Shown here in pieces: positions 1 to 6,966 of a stretch of DNA of 32,639 bases (the stretch's first letter is position 1; each line of letters starts with the position of its first letter). The notes below the pieces were generated by a model, which worked only from the letters and a program-made list of their open reading frames with translations, did no database searches and was not told the DNA's origin. Source of the stretch: a virus. Location: the IMG/VR virus record IMGVR_UViG_3300025674_000198, positions 1 through 32,639 of that record; one strand, 5' to 3'. The position numbers and the translations under genes were made by a program.

Positions 1-66
1 GCATAAACGCTACGCCCCCAAGCGGGTCGAACAGGCCATAAGGTTATCTGTCAAATGAATTTTAAC

Positions 67-95
67 AAAAAAAAGCGCGGCCCGCAAGCCGCGCT
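67..95 (-). terminator. Rho-independent terminator after the scaffold gene
   Basis: Read on the minus strand, an 8-bp perfect stem (AGCGCGGC / GCCGCGCT, at 88-95 and 74-81) with a 6-nt loop is followed directly by a run of T residues. It begins 6 bases after the stop codon of the scaffold gene and should end or attenuate leftward transcription before the next gene beyond the window edge. The first 60 bases of the window show no convincing coding sequence. Confidence 0.9.
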
Positions 96-100
96 ATTAT

Positions 101-904
101 TTAGATAGCAGAGTAATCTTGCGTGCCGTAAACTTGCTCGAACATCTTCTCAACTTTTGCCCGGAAAGCTGGGTCAGTCTGGTACTCTGGCTTGCCTACC
201 ATTGCATTCAATTCCTCTTTAGACGGCGCGCCGTCTACCGGGGTCATGTCTACAGGAATAGGACGGTCGCCGTAGTAACTGCGCACCTTTTGCAAAGCCT
301 TTAGACCTTGCGCGGTGCCGCCCATAATCTTAAACTCTTCAAAGTCACCTTCTGACCAAACACCCTTGCGCACCAAACCCTGCGCCCAATCTGTCATCGA
401 CTTAATAGTCGCATCAGCATTCGGGCCAAGCTTTGTAAGCTCTTCCTGATAAGAGATTTCAGCGCCCTCTTCTTCCTGTTGTGCCATAGAAATAAAGCTA
501 TTCGCCAACTCGTCAAACGCACTCTGGCTAATACCATTTTCCTTCGCCCAATCTCGATATGTCGAGAGAAGCGGGTCATCGTCAGGGATGCTTGCATCCT
601 TAAATAACTTATCATCATACGCCTCCGGGGCTTTGTGCTTGCCCTGCGAAAACTTCTTTTGCAGTTCGTTGTAGGACTTGACCAAGTTTTCTAAGTCTGG
701 GCCATCGTCCTCATTCCAAAATTTATCTGGATACCATTCGGGCTTCGCAAACTCTACCTCTTCATCCTCATTAGCAACAGTAACATCGTCTAACGATGCT
801 GGCCCTGCCTCTGGCTGGATGTGGGAGATTGTGCTTTCTTCCGGCTGCTGGTTATCCTCTGCCTCAACTTGCGCTTGGGCCATCAGTCCATCTGGTTCGT
901 TCAT
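101..904 (-). CDS. Scaffolding (capsid assembly) protein
   Basis: 267 residues, matching the role of T7 gp9: an internal scaffold that guides capsid polymerisation and leaves before DNA packaging. The N-terminal third is acidic and low in complexity (many E, D, Q). It is followed by a PEWYPDKFW motif near residues 62-70 and an ENLVKSYNELQKKF segment, a pattern typical of scaffolds in T7-like marine phages. The C-terminal part is helical and charged. The start is taken at ATG 904, which overlaps the upstream stop as ATGA and has a GAGG ribosome-binding site. An in-frame upstream extension to 1003 would run through the neighbouring gene and lacks a site of its own. It lies directly downstream of the portal and Bbp19-like genes and is followed by a terminator. 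The major capsid gene is expected next, outside the window. Confidence 0.85.
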   Translation of the reverse strand: MNEPDGLMAQAQVEAEDNQQPEESTISHIQPEAGPASLDDVTVANEDEEVEFAKPEWYPDKFWNEDDGPDLENLVKSYNELQKKFSQGKHKAPEAYDDKLFKDASIPDDDPLLSTYRDWAKENGISQSAFDELANSFISMAQQEEEGAEISYQEELTKLGPNADATIKSMTDWAQGLVRKGVWSEGDFEEFKIMGGTAQGLKALQKVRSYYGDRPIPVDMTPVDGAPSKEELNAMVGKPEYQTDPAFRAKVEKMFEQVYGTQDYSAI

Positions 905-1170
905 AACTGCCTCGCTCTCTGCATGCGCTTTTCTATTTCGCGCACTAGTGAATTTTGCCCCTCTCTGGCAAACCCGTGGGAAGCATCTTCCCCCGGATAC
1001 CAAGTGGGCTGCTCAATCGTCAGTGAGCGAAGGTGTGTTAGTAATTGTTGCCCATCCTCACTGCCGTACACGCGCAAATATAACCTATCTATGTCGTCTT
1101 GGTTATCTTGCTGTGTCAAACGTGCTTGCGGCTCTACTGTCCGCAAGCTATCCCAACCCTCTTCAATCAT
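901..1170 (-). CDS. Bbp19-like small phage protein
   Basis: 89 residues. The C-terminal half (PTWYPGE...FAREGQNSLVREIEKRM) has the aromatic/Gly segment followed by a REGQ/R...I helix characteristic of the Bbp19 family, first named in Bordetella phage BPP-1 and usually found between portal and scaffold/capsid genes. The function is unknown. Its position suggests a head or connector assembly role, which is inference. Start ATG 1170 lies one base after the portal stop. The ribosome-binding site GAGGAA lies inside the last portal codons, so translation is probably coupled. The stop overlaps the scaffold start by 4 bases. Confidence 0.65.
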   Translation of the reverse strand: MIEEGWDSLRTVEPQARLTQQDNQDDIDRLYLRVYGSEDGQQLLTHLRSLTIEQPTWYPGEDASHGFAREGQNSLVREIEKRMQRARQL

Positions 1171-1171
1171 G

Positions 1172-2713
1172 CTATTCCTCTATTGCTTGCCCGGCTTGCA
1201 TCGCCATCTGCGCCGCTTGCATCTGCGCCATCTGCTCTGCCATCTGTTGGCGCTCTTCTGGTGAAGTGCGTAGCTCTGCCGGTATGCCCATCTTGTCAGC
1301 CACATGGTCTGCAATAGCGCCAGTGCGCACAGCCATTTGGCCATCTTGTCCAAGTGATGCGGATAACTGCACCCATTGCATTATCTTCTCAATGCCGCCC
1401 ATGTTCTGCGCTTGCGCGATAGGCGACACCGGCTGCACCTTAACCTCTAGCCCGTTTACCTTTAGCGGCATTTCAATCATGCCGCGCTCATCCATTACCG
1501 CAAGAATGCGAGAGACAACCGGGATCATGGTTTCTGTGATTAGACGACCAAACGAACTGCCCATATTGCTGGCTAGCTCAGATATCTTTGCCGACACTTC
1601 TGTAGCCGACCGCGCAGACATATTGTCTGGCGGTAGCGTGTCGTCCATCATAATCTTTTTAATATTCATGCGTAGGTCGTTGATAATAATCTGCGACACG
1701 TTAAAGTCACCAGAACGCGGCAACATGCGCAAACTCTCACCCTGTGGCCCACCGTTACGCGCAACTGGGATAATAGCACCCGGCGCAATGCGTATAGTCT
1801 GCGGGTTTAGCACGCCATCATCTGCCGCTGTGTATACGCCAGCGATAGACAGGCTAGCGTTTTTAAGCAATAGCTCTAGCGTTTTGTTCAGCGTCTTAAT
1901 GTCAGCGATAGCGGTGACCAGTGGGCCACGCCCATACACCTCACCGGCTACCTTCATATAACGCGCCACAACCCAAGGGCTGGACTTCATGGTGCGCTCT
2001 ACAATGGCTTCCTTGCCTTCTTTCTCGATAACATAATAATTGTATTCGCCCGTGTCTAAGTCTAAGCAAGTAGCCTCGACTAGCTCTATCTCTTCGGTAG
2101 GCTTGTCGTCAATCATACGCTGTAGCTTGGCTGATATCTCCGCGTCATCCCAGTGTTGCGTAATAGCTTCTGCCTTCATGCGCATACGGCGATAGACGTT
2201 ATCGACCTTACCGTGCGCGCCTTCCTCGATGCACACTAGATATTGAGGCACGGCGGTGAACCGGATGGGAGTGATGTCATCACCGGGTTGGATAAGCATC
2301 ACCGCCGTACCAACTGCTAAGTCCATGAGAAACTCACCCATAGACAAATCAAAATTAGTTTGCCGCAACAGCGCAAACATCTTGTCGCTGTAAATATCTA
2401 GCGCGGCCTGTGCTTCAATACGGCGCTCTATAGGAATGTCTGGCCCCGGCTCTAGGCGGCACCAATTAGATTGTGGCGGGAATAAGCCAGACTGAATACG
2501 GTTGGCAAAGCGCTGCGTGGAATTGATAGCGGTGCTATCAAACACGCGCGCCATTTTGTTTTGGCCGGGTGACCCGCCGCCCTCATAATAGCCGTCATAC
2601 AGGTTGCGTTGTGGCAACGCGAACTCATAACAATCTTCATATATCTGGCGCCAGTTATCCTTACGGCGTTGTGCCAAGTCGTGGCGCTTCAATATCTGCT
2701 GTGGGGTCATCAT
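1172..2713 (-). CDS. Portal / head-to-tail connector protein (T7 gp8 type)
   Basis: 513 residues, about the length of T7 gp8. It forms the dodecameric ring at the unique capsid vertex through which DNA is packaged and ejected. Family signs are the N-terminal helix with WRQIYEDCYEFALP, followed by VFDSTAINSTQRFANRIQSG and LFPPQSNWCRLEPG, which are the conserved opening blocks of the T7-type connector family (Pfam head-to-tail connecting protein). The C-terminus is a Gln/Met/Ala-rich helix (MAEQMAQMQAAQMAMQ), as in other podovirus portals. The start is ATG 2713, which overlaps the upstream stop as ATGA. A second ATG at 2710 is possible. Neighbours are small basic proteins upstream and Bbp19-like and scaffold genes downstream, the usual late-gene order. 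Confidence 0.93.
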   Translation of the reverse strand: MMTPQQILKRHDLAQRRKDNWRQIYEDCYEFALPQRNLYDGYYEGGGSPGQNKMARVFDSTAINSTQRFANRIQSGLFPPQSNWCRLEPGPDIPIERRIEAQAALDIYSDKMFALLRQTNFDLSMGEFLMDLAVGTAVMLIQPGDDITPIRFTAVPQYLVCIEEGAHGKVDNVYRRMRMKAEAITQHWDDAEISAKLQRMIDDKPTEEIELVEATCLDLDTGEYNYYVIEKEGKEAIVERTMKSSPWVVARYMKVAGEVYGRGPLVTAIADIKTLNKTLELLLKNASLSIAGVYTAADDGVLNPQTIRIAPGAIIPVARNGGPQGESLRMLPRSGDFNVSQIIINDLRMNIKKIMMDDTLPPDNMSARSATEVSAKISELASNMGSSFGRLITETMIPVVSRILAVMDERGMIEMPLKVNGLEVKVQPVSPIAQAQNMGGIEKIMQWVQLSASLGQDGQMAVRTGAIADHVADKMGIPAELRTSPEERQQMAEQMAQMQAAQMAMQAGQAIEE

Positions 2714-2976
2714 GATTTTTTGTGCCTATTCGCAAAGTTACGCGCTGCTTCTTTAGAGCCAAAGCCCCATGCCCTTAGTGCCAACCCAAGGCGTGTTGGC
2801 TTGCCGTCCTTTTTCTCCGCGCCCTTCATGCCAGCAAAGCGTGCGGCAAAAGAAACACGGCGCGGGTTAGTGCCTTTCTTTACCGGGCGCTTTAGGTTAG
2901 CACCTTCGGTTTTCTTAAAGTGTTCGCGTCCGGCCTCGCTCAAACCGCCCTTGGGGTTCTTATGTACTTTTCGCAC
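2710..2976 (-). CDS. Small basic conserved phage protein (DUF6321-like)
   Basis: 88 residues, rich in Lys, Arg and Gly. The sequence GLSEAGREHFKKTEGANLK followed by NPRRVSFAARFAGMKG, then KPTRLGLALRAWGFGS, matches a conserved phage family that I recall as DUF6321. No enzymatic motif is visible. The strong positive charge and the location between terminase and portal genes suggest a virion or packaging-associated nucleic-acid-binding protein, but the function is not known. The only usable start is GTG 2976, because an in-frame stop lies shortly upstream. It overlaps the preceding gene by 17 bases, and its stop overlaps the portal start by 4. Confidence 0.75.
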   Translation of the reverse strand: MRKVHKNPKGGLSEAGREHFKKTEGANLKRPVKKGTNPRRVSFAARFAGMKGAEKKDGKPTRLGLALRAWGFGSKEAARNFANRHKKS

Positions 2977-3136
2977 GGGCGGCTCTCATGTTGTCAATAA
3001 GGTTAGGATATGGACGGCCAGCCTTTGCAGCGGCACGCTGTGCGCTACGCTTTTGCGCTGGCGACAAACCCTTGGACTTACCTAGCCCCTTGGGGCGTTT
3101 CTTTTCCCATACGGCCTTTGGTTTCTTGTCAGCCAT
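2960..3136 (-). CDS. Tiny basic protein, 58 residues
   Basis: Unrecognised. The protein starts MADKKPKAVWEKKRP, contains GLSPAQKRSAQRAAAKAGRP and ends RAARAKST. It is highly basic with no hydrophobic segment. It shares the GLS...AQ/AG style of the next gene and may be a distant relative or a nucleic-acid-binding virion component. Start ATG 3136 overlaps the preceding gene by 8 bases, and the stop lies 17 bases inside the next gene. The continuous chain of overlaps with genes on both sides supports its being real. Confidence 0.7.
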   Translation of the reverse strand: MADKKPKAVWEKKRPKGLGKSKGLSPAQKRSAQRAAAKAGRPYPNLIDNMRAARAKST

Positions 3137-3272
3137 TCTTATTATCCTCTGCCATTTTTGCTTTCATGCGCTGGTAGAACTTCCACATCTTCTGGCCAGT
3201 GGTTTCTGTTGGCGTGCCTTTCTGGCCCTTGTATTGTTTACCAAGGCCAATTTTATCAGCTATTTTTGCCAT
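3129..3272 (-). CDS. Tiny basic protein, 47 residues
   Basis: Unrecognised. The sequence begins MAKIADKIGLGKQYKGQKG and ends in a charged helix, FYQRMKAKMAEDNKNG. It has about one third charged residues, mostly Lys. Start ATG 3272 is preceded by a purine stretch (AAGAAGAAA) that can serve as a ribosome-binding site and lies inside the upstream gene. It overlaps that gene by 17 bases and the next by 8. It is supported by tight packing in the operon rather than by homology. Confidence 0.6.
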   Translation of the reverse strand: MAKIADKIGLGKQYKGQKGTPTETTGQKMWKFYQRMKAKMAEDNKNG

Positions 3273-3420
3273 AAGATTTCTTCTTTGCCATTTTTGTTTT
3301 CATGGATGCGCCAGCTACACGACCGCCAGTTTGCTTGGCGTATTCTTTCGCCGCGCTCATGCCAGCCTTTGTGTACGCAAATGTGCGCGCCTTACCGTCT
3401 TTAGAAACTACCTTCGGCAT
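3256..3420 (-). CDS. Tiny basic protein, 54 residues
   Basis: Unrecognised by name. The sequence MPKVVSKDGKARTFAYTKAG then MSAAKEYAKQTGGRV and a KTKMAKKKSYGK tail resembles short phage proteins with a 'K...FAYTKAG...A..YAK..G' core that are common beside portal genes. It is very basic and has no membrane segment. The start overlaps the upstream stop as TAATG, so translation is probably coupled. The upstream sequence GGAGCAGGG provides a ribosome-binding site. It overlaps the next gene by 17 bases. Confidence 0.7.
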   Translation of the reverse strand: MPKVVSKDGKARTFAYTKAGMSAAKEYAKQTGGRVAGASMKTKMAKKKSYGKNS

Positions 3421-3647
3421 TACCCTGCTCCTAATGTTGTTTGTTCGCCTTCACCACCGCCTAAACGACCGCCGCCAAGCAACGACCTACGCCCTGCTCG
3501 GCGCGACCTAAGAGAAGCCGCTTGCGCACGCTGTTCGCGTGATGCGCCTTGTGGCGCGGCCTCTACCTCTGGCTCTGGCACAGCTACTGGTGCCGGTGCC
3601 GACTTCTTTTTGCGCGAACCCATGATTGCGCCTACTACGCCGCCCAT
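3420..3647 (-). CDS. T7 gp7.3-like small tail/assembly protein, copy 2
   Basis: 75 residues: a glycine-rich N-terminus (MGGVVGAIMGSRKKKSAP), a Pro/Glu linker, then ASLRSRRAGRRSLL and a glycine-rich end with GEQTTLGAG. The basic 'RRxGxxSLL ... G-rich' tail is the same type of sequence as the C-terminus of T7 gp7.3, a small virion/tail assembly protein encoded just before the portal. The genomic position here is equivalent. It resembles the gene immediately upstream (3647-3877), so the pair looks like a tandem duplication. It is joined to that gene by a one-base overlap and to the next by TAATG. Confidence 0.6.
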   Translation of the reverse strand: MGGVVGAIMGSRKKKSAPAPVAVPEPEVEAAPQGASREQRAQAASLRSRRAGRRSLLGGGRLGGGEGEQTTLGAG

Positions 3648-3877
3648 TACACGCCCCCACCTAGTGTTGATTGAATGCCTGTCTCAGCGTTTTGACGCGC
3701 TGTGCTTAATAACATGCGCTTGCCGCCTGTACGGCGCGCACGCTGACGCGCAGATATAGCACGCATCTTCTGCTGCTCATCTGCCTCAAGGCGCTCTTCT
3801 TGGCGCTGTTGTGCCGCCGCGATTTCTGGATCTGGTGGTGGTGGTTTCGGAGTTTTAGGGGATAGCAAGCCGCCCAT
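3647..3877 (-). CDS. T7 gp7.3-like small tail/assembly protein, copy 1
   Basis: 76 residues: MGGLLSPKTPKPPPPDPEIA, a charged Gln/Glu helix, then ARRTGGKRMLLSTARQN and IQSTLGGGV. The block RRTGGKRMLLS...STLGGG lines up with RRAGRRSLLG...TTLGAG of the next gene, and both begin MGG. This indicates paralogues with diverged linkers. The same proline-rich opening and RR-G-R-LL motif occur in small proteins beside podovirus portals. The role is probably tail or head-tail assembly, by analogy with T7 gp7.3. One-base overlaps join it to the genes on both sides. Confidence 0.6.
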   Translation of the reverse strand: MGGLLSPKTPKPPPPDPEIAAAQQRQEERLEADEQQKMRAISARQRARRTGGKRMLLSTARQNAETGIQSTLGGGV

Positions 3878-4338
3878 TAAAAATACCTCGCAAACATAAA
3901 ATAATCTTGACCGACAGGCCCATACTTTAGCATGCGACCTTCGTTAGTGAATTTTACCGCAGATGCCCACCTAACTGCAAACGAATTATCAACTTCGACT
4001 GTCATCTGCAATCGGTGTAATTGCAAGTCGATAGCAATGTGATTAAAGTAGCGCATGGCTGTGCGTGTAGCTGATATCGGCACGCGCTCAAACTGATATG
4101 ATGTAAGCAACCAGACTTCGGCGTTGCCCGGCCATAGCTTGATAGCCCCGAATGAGCAAATCATTTCGCCCTGATGCAATACCGTATAGGCATGCTCCTG
4201 TTGTTGGTACATCTTTAGCAGCGCTTCGTAATTAGGCACATCGTCAAATGGCTTCTTGTCAAACTCTCGCAAGTCCATATTGTACGGGTGCGCCCAGTGA
4301 AATGGCACTATAGTTGCGTCTTTGTTGCTAGAAAACAT
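3877..4338 (-). CDS. Gp13-like GNAT-fold protein
   Basis: 153 residues. The second half (EVWLLTSYQFERVPISATRT, then LQMTVEVDNSFAVRW, KFTNEGRMLKYGPVGQDYFMFARYF) follows a GNAT acetyltransferase-like pattern: a central strand, the N-x-x-A-x-R-W helix, and a final 'EG..kyGp.GqDy.mfaR' strand pair. It matches the T7 Gp13 group (DUF2833), which has this fold and is needed for virion assembly in T7. The acetyl-CoA loop (Q/R-x-x-G-x-G/A) is not clearly present, so a structural rather than catalytic role is more likely. It overlaps the terminase gene end by 11 bases. In T7 gene 13 lies with the tail/internal protein genes, so its place beside the terminase here is a rearrangement. Confidence 0.7.
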   Translation of the reverse strand: MFSSNKDATIVPFHWAHPYNMDLREFDKKPFDDVPNYEALLKMYQQQEHAYTVLHQGEMICSFGAIKLWPGNAEVWLLTSYQFERVPISATRTAMRYFNHIAIDLQLHRLQMTVEVDNSFAVRWASAVKFTNEGRMLKYGPVGQDYFMFARYF

Positions 4339-5878
4339 CGAAGTCCATCTTGGCTGTCATCTGCTTAAACTGGCCGCTTGCGTGGCTGTTGCGCGTTAGC
4401 TTGCGATGCTCAGACCCCATCATCAGGTAGCCGTAAGCATCGCCAACGTGCGAATGCTCATTCTTGTTTGGCGCATCCTTGAACCGCTCCTGACCGCCGC
4501 CCATCGCAACGCGCTTAAAGTGATAGCCGCCGGCAAGCGATTTGCGGGTGCGCGTGCAGCTACGGTCTACGATAATGCCGGGCTTGCCGTCTATCAGCCG
4601 GTTCATTGGCGCAGCACCAGCCTCACGGCGCACCATAAAGTCGTTTGACGCGGTAGGCTGTGCGCGCAAGCCTAGCGTGCGCATATGCTCAAACGCGGTA
4701 ACCTCGAATATCTCATCACGCTTTGCACCAGCCGGGTCACCCCAGATAAACACCTCGCTCTTAGGAAAGCGCGTATTGATGTCCGCCATCAGGTGATGGC
4801 AGAACCGCTCTAGGCCCATATCAAACGCAACAAGCTCATGCACAACATGCCAACGCCCGTTGTTCATCTTCTGACCAAACACGGCGGCAGGGGTCAAACC
4901 AAAGTCAAGCCCAATATGCACAGGCCAACCCGGCTCTATCTCCACATCGCTGGACATAATGCTATCGCTAAACTCCGGCCACACGGCTTTGCCGTCTTGC
5001 ACATAAACATATTGCCCAGCCGCGTAGCACTGGATCCAATCCAAGTGCTTACCGGCTAACTGCTGCTCATAGTAACCGCCGGGCAAGTTGTTTACGTTTT
5101 CGGCGTTAGGGTTGTTAATCCAATACTTGTTAGCCGCAAAGATGTTGTGTTCGTGTTCCTTAGTAGCCTCTATAACGCCGCCGGGTTGTTTGTAAAACCT
5201 CCACGGGTACTTGCCCTTGATAGGCTCTTTCTCCGCTAGGCGATGCCACCAATGGTCGTCCGACATTGGGTTGGTTGACATCCACACGCCACGCCAAGGG
5301 CAACCGCCGTGGCGCTTTGTCGGGTAACGACCAACACGCGATGTAAGGCCATCGACTACCGCCTTGGGGAGTTCGCGCGCTTCGTCTATGAACCCCCCGG
5401 TCAGTTCCAGCGACAACAGCTTGCGCACGTCTTTGGGCTGGTCGAGCGCTAAAAAGATAACCTCGCAATCAAGCCCCGGCGTGTCGTCACGCGGCGGCAG
5501 CTTGATGTGATGCGTGATAGGCGGCGACCAGCGCATCTGCCCCCAAGTGTTTTCTGGGAATATCTCTTGCCATGTCTTAATGGTCGTTGTGCGCAGTTCG
5601 GGATAGCTGTTTCTGATTACGGCAAAACGCGTATATCTTACATTGTCCACTGGCGAAGGTGGTTGCTTTACAGCACGCAACATTACCTCGGCCAGCGAGG
5701 CATATGTCTTTCCAGAGCCTACTGGCCCAAGTAGACCCCGCACAAAACTGTTGTCGTTTAAAAAATCCCATACGGTCGGGCTTTCGCTAAAATCTAAGTT
5801 AAGGCCATTCAGCACCTCGGTGGTCGGCTGCTTGGTTCTGCGCCGCGACCTGTCTGTCGCTCTAGTCGCTCTCGCCAT
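4328..5878 (-). CDS. terL: Terminase large subunit
   Basis: 516 residues. This is the packaging motor: an ATPase plus a nuclease that cuts concatemeric DNA. Visible motifs are Walker A GPVGSGKT (51-58), an NSYPEL segment (90-95), Walker B GGFIDEARE (161-169) and the coupling STNP (201-204). The RNase H-like nuclease acidic residues are in GLDFG (D325), WGDPAG (D381) and HVGDAYGY (D480). All expected catalytic residues are present. The start is ATG 5878 with GGAGA six bases upstream. An in-frame TTG lies one codon earlier. It overlaps the zinc-ribbon gene before it by 17 bases and the Gp13-like gene after it by 11. TerS lies two genes upstream. Confidence 0.96.
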   Translation of the reverse strand: MARATRATDRSRRRTKQPTTEVLNGLNLDFSESPTVWDFLNDNSFVRGLLGPVGSGKTYASLAEVMLRAVKQPPSPVDNVRYTRFAVIRNSYPELRTTTIKTWQEIFPENTWGQMRWSPPITHHIKLPPRDDTPGLDCEVIFLALDQPKDVRKLLSLELTGGFIDEARELPKAVVDGLTSRVGRYPTKRHGGCPWRGVWMSTNPMSDDHWWHRLAEKEPIKGKYPWRFYKQPGGVIEATKEHEHNIFAANKYWINNPNAENVNNLPGGYYEQQLAGKHLDWIQCYAAGQYVYVQDGKAVWPEFSDSIMSSDVEIEPGWPVHIGLDFGLTPAAVFGQKMNNGRWHVVHELVAFDMGLERFCHHLMADINTRFPKSEVFIWGDPAGAKRDEIFEVTAFEHMRTLGLRAQPTASNDFMVRREAGAAPMNRLIDGKPGIIVDRSCTRTRKSLAGGYHFKRVAMGGGQERFKDAPNKNEHSHVGDAYGYLMMGSEHRKLTRNSHASGQFKQMTAKMDFDVF

Positions 5879-6095
5879 CAAAGTCTCCGGGAATATACGT
5901 TACTATCATCATGCCCTCTGTCACATCGGTCATGCTCTCATCAATATCCAGCAGCACGCCCTTGCAACTAGAGCAAACAACTTGCTGTGTCTCAGCGTAA
6001 CACCGGCCACGCGTTTCCTCGCCGCAATGGTCGCAGATAACGTAGTCAGAAAAAAACCGCACAAAATTATTGTGCGTCATCTTCGTCACTGACAT
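5862..6095 (-). CDS. Small zinc-ribbon protein
   Basis: 77 residues with two CxxC knuckles, C21DHC24 and C41SSC44, spaced as in a four-cysteine zinc ribbon, followed by an acidic tail. It is not a recognised family member. The position between the terminase small and large subunit genes, overlapping both (29 and 17 bases), suggests a packaging or DNA-associated role, but this is inference from context. Start ATG 6095 has GAGGTGAAGG just upstream. A second ATG at 6080 is less well placed. Confidence 0.7.
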   Translation of the reverse strand: MSVTKMTHNNFVRFFSDYVICDHCGEETRGRCYAETQQVVCSSCKGVLLDIDESMTDVTEGMMIVTYIPGDFDGESD

Positions 6096-6480
6096 CCTTC
6101 ACCTCATAGGTTGTGGTTTGCGGCCCGGTCACGTTGATGCCGATCATGCTAGGGCGTTGGTCATCGCTGTTCGGCTCTAACAAACCGCGATGCTTTGCTA
6201 GCAAGCGCAACGCCGACAGCTTGTCGTGCATCTCTACCTCGATGGTGTTACCGTGCTGGTTTGGCGTTACCTTCACCTTTTTGATGCTACGCCGTGCGCG
6301 CTCTGGCAACTGGTCAGATGGCGTAAGCTGCACCTGACCCATAGCATCCCAGCTAATGACATCCGTAGCCTCGCCAGCCGCGATAGCCTCTAGCTCTTGC
6401 ACCACCGCCTCGCGCCGGTCAGTGTCTTGGCTAGCTAGCGCCGCACGCTGTTGCCTAGTTGTCAGGGGCTTCTTGGACAC
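6067..6480 (-). CDS. terS: Terminase small subunit
   Basis: About 137 residues. The central part (TDVISWDAMGQVQLTPSDQLPERARRSIKKVKVTPNQ..., then EVEMHDKLSALRLLAKHRGLLEP) is the conserved C-terminal half of terminase small subunits: 'dv..wd..G.v.lk.s.eLp....rsIkkik' and 'hDKl.AL..LakhlGL'. TerS recognises phage DNA and feeds it to TerL. The N-terminal DNA-binding region is short. I chose GTG 6480 because GGGAGG stands five bases before it. ATG 6501 would add seven residues but lacks a good site. It overlaps the DUF6378-type gene before it and the zinc-ribbon gene after it. Confidence 0.75.
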   Translation of the reverse strand: MSKKPLTTRQQRAALASQDTDRREAVVQELEAIAAGEATDVISWDAMGQVQLTPSDQLPERARRSIKKVKVTPNQHGNTIEVEMHDKLSALRLLAKHRGLLEPNSDDQRPSMIGINVTGPQTTTYEVKDVSDEDDAQ

Positions 6481-6727
6481 ACTTGCCTCCCGTCCACGCA
6501 TAACCCGCAATGTCTACCCAACTATCCATGTGGTCGGGCGTCTCCATCAAACGCGCTAGCTTCACCTGTACCATCATCATGGCCACCTGTTCTGCGGTGA
6601 CCTCAGTACCTAATGTAATCGACCACTGCGCGGCTATGCGCTCATGGTTAATGTATACGTTGCCGTAATTCTTGCCACGGTCGGCGACCGCGTTTTTCGC
6701 CTCGTCTAATATATCCACAATCCTCAC
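6455..6727 (-). CDS. DUF6378-like small phage protein
   Basis: 90 residues. The sequence ILDEAKNAVADRGKNYGNVYINHERIAAQWS, then EVTAEQVAMMMVQVKLARL and DSWVDIAGYAW, closely follows a phage family recalled as DUF6378 ('eA...v..dR...YG....h.riA..W', 'sv.dva..M...KiaRl', 'DswvDiaGYa'). The conserved D/H/E residues resemble those of the all-alpha NTP pyrophosphohydrolase (MazG-like) superfamily, so a nucleotide-handling role is possible but unproven. The start is taken at GTG 6727, which overlaps the upstream stop as GTGA and has GGAG nearby. A longer frame to 6787 would run through the preceding gene. Confidence 0.75.
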   Translation of the reverse strand: MRIVDILDEAKNAVADRGKNYGNVYINHERIAAQWSITLGTEVTAEQVAMMMVQVKLARLMETPDHMDSWVDIAGYAWTGGKCVQEAPDN

Positions 6728-6966
6728 CCTACTATCTCCAAGCCACACGCTTCGCATTTCATCTCGCCGCCCAACTCTGTCTGGCACTTAGGACACTGCC
6801 CATTGGCCATGAGCTTTGCCATAGACCCGTCACCCGTAGCATACGCCACCGGCACATGCTCTGTGCAAGGGCAAGCGCAGTTCTTGCAACGGCAATGCTC
6901 CGCATCTTCCCAATCGAACTCCTCGCACCCGCAATCGGCGCATCTGCGTACCTCGTCATATGTCAA
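6724..6966 (-). CDS. Cysteine-rich double zinc-ribbon protein
   Basis: 80 residues with twelve cysteines. The first cluster is C9, C12, C14, C25, C27, C30, C32, C34 (ADCGCEEF...HCRCKNCACPC). The second is a rubredoxin-like zinc ribbon CPKC (58-61) and CEAC (71-74). The first cluster has more ligands than one zinc needs, so it may hold a binuclear site. The family is not recognised. The start is TTG 6966, with GGGAG seven bases before it. The ATG nearby is in another frame. It overlaps the upstream mini zinc-ribbon gene by 11 bases, and the stop overlaps the next gene by 4. Confidence 0.7.
   Translation of the reverse strand: MTYDEVRRCADCGCEEFDWEDAEHCRCKNCACPCTEHVPVAYATGDGSMAKLMANGQCPKCQTELGGEMKCEACGLEIVG

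Noticed and set aside
1-4. ATG on the minus strand at position 4 as the capsid start
   Set aside because: Only one codon is visible and no ribosome-binding site stands at the right distance, so there is nothing to support it.
1-60. tRNA-like TTCGA segment near the left edge (possible tRNA or att site)
   Set aside because: The flanking bases do not form a T-stem and no acceptor or anticodon arm can be built within the visible sequence.
678-1961. A 427-codon open frame on the plus strand
   Set aside because: It lies opposite the well-supported scaffold, Bbp19-like and portal genes, has no recognisable domain and is Ser/Cys/Ile-rich in a way typical of antisense frames.
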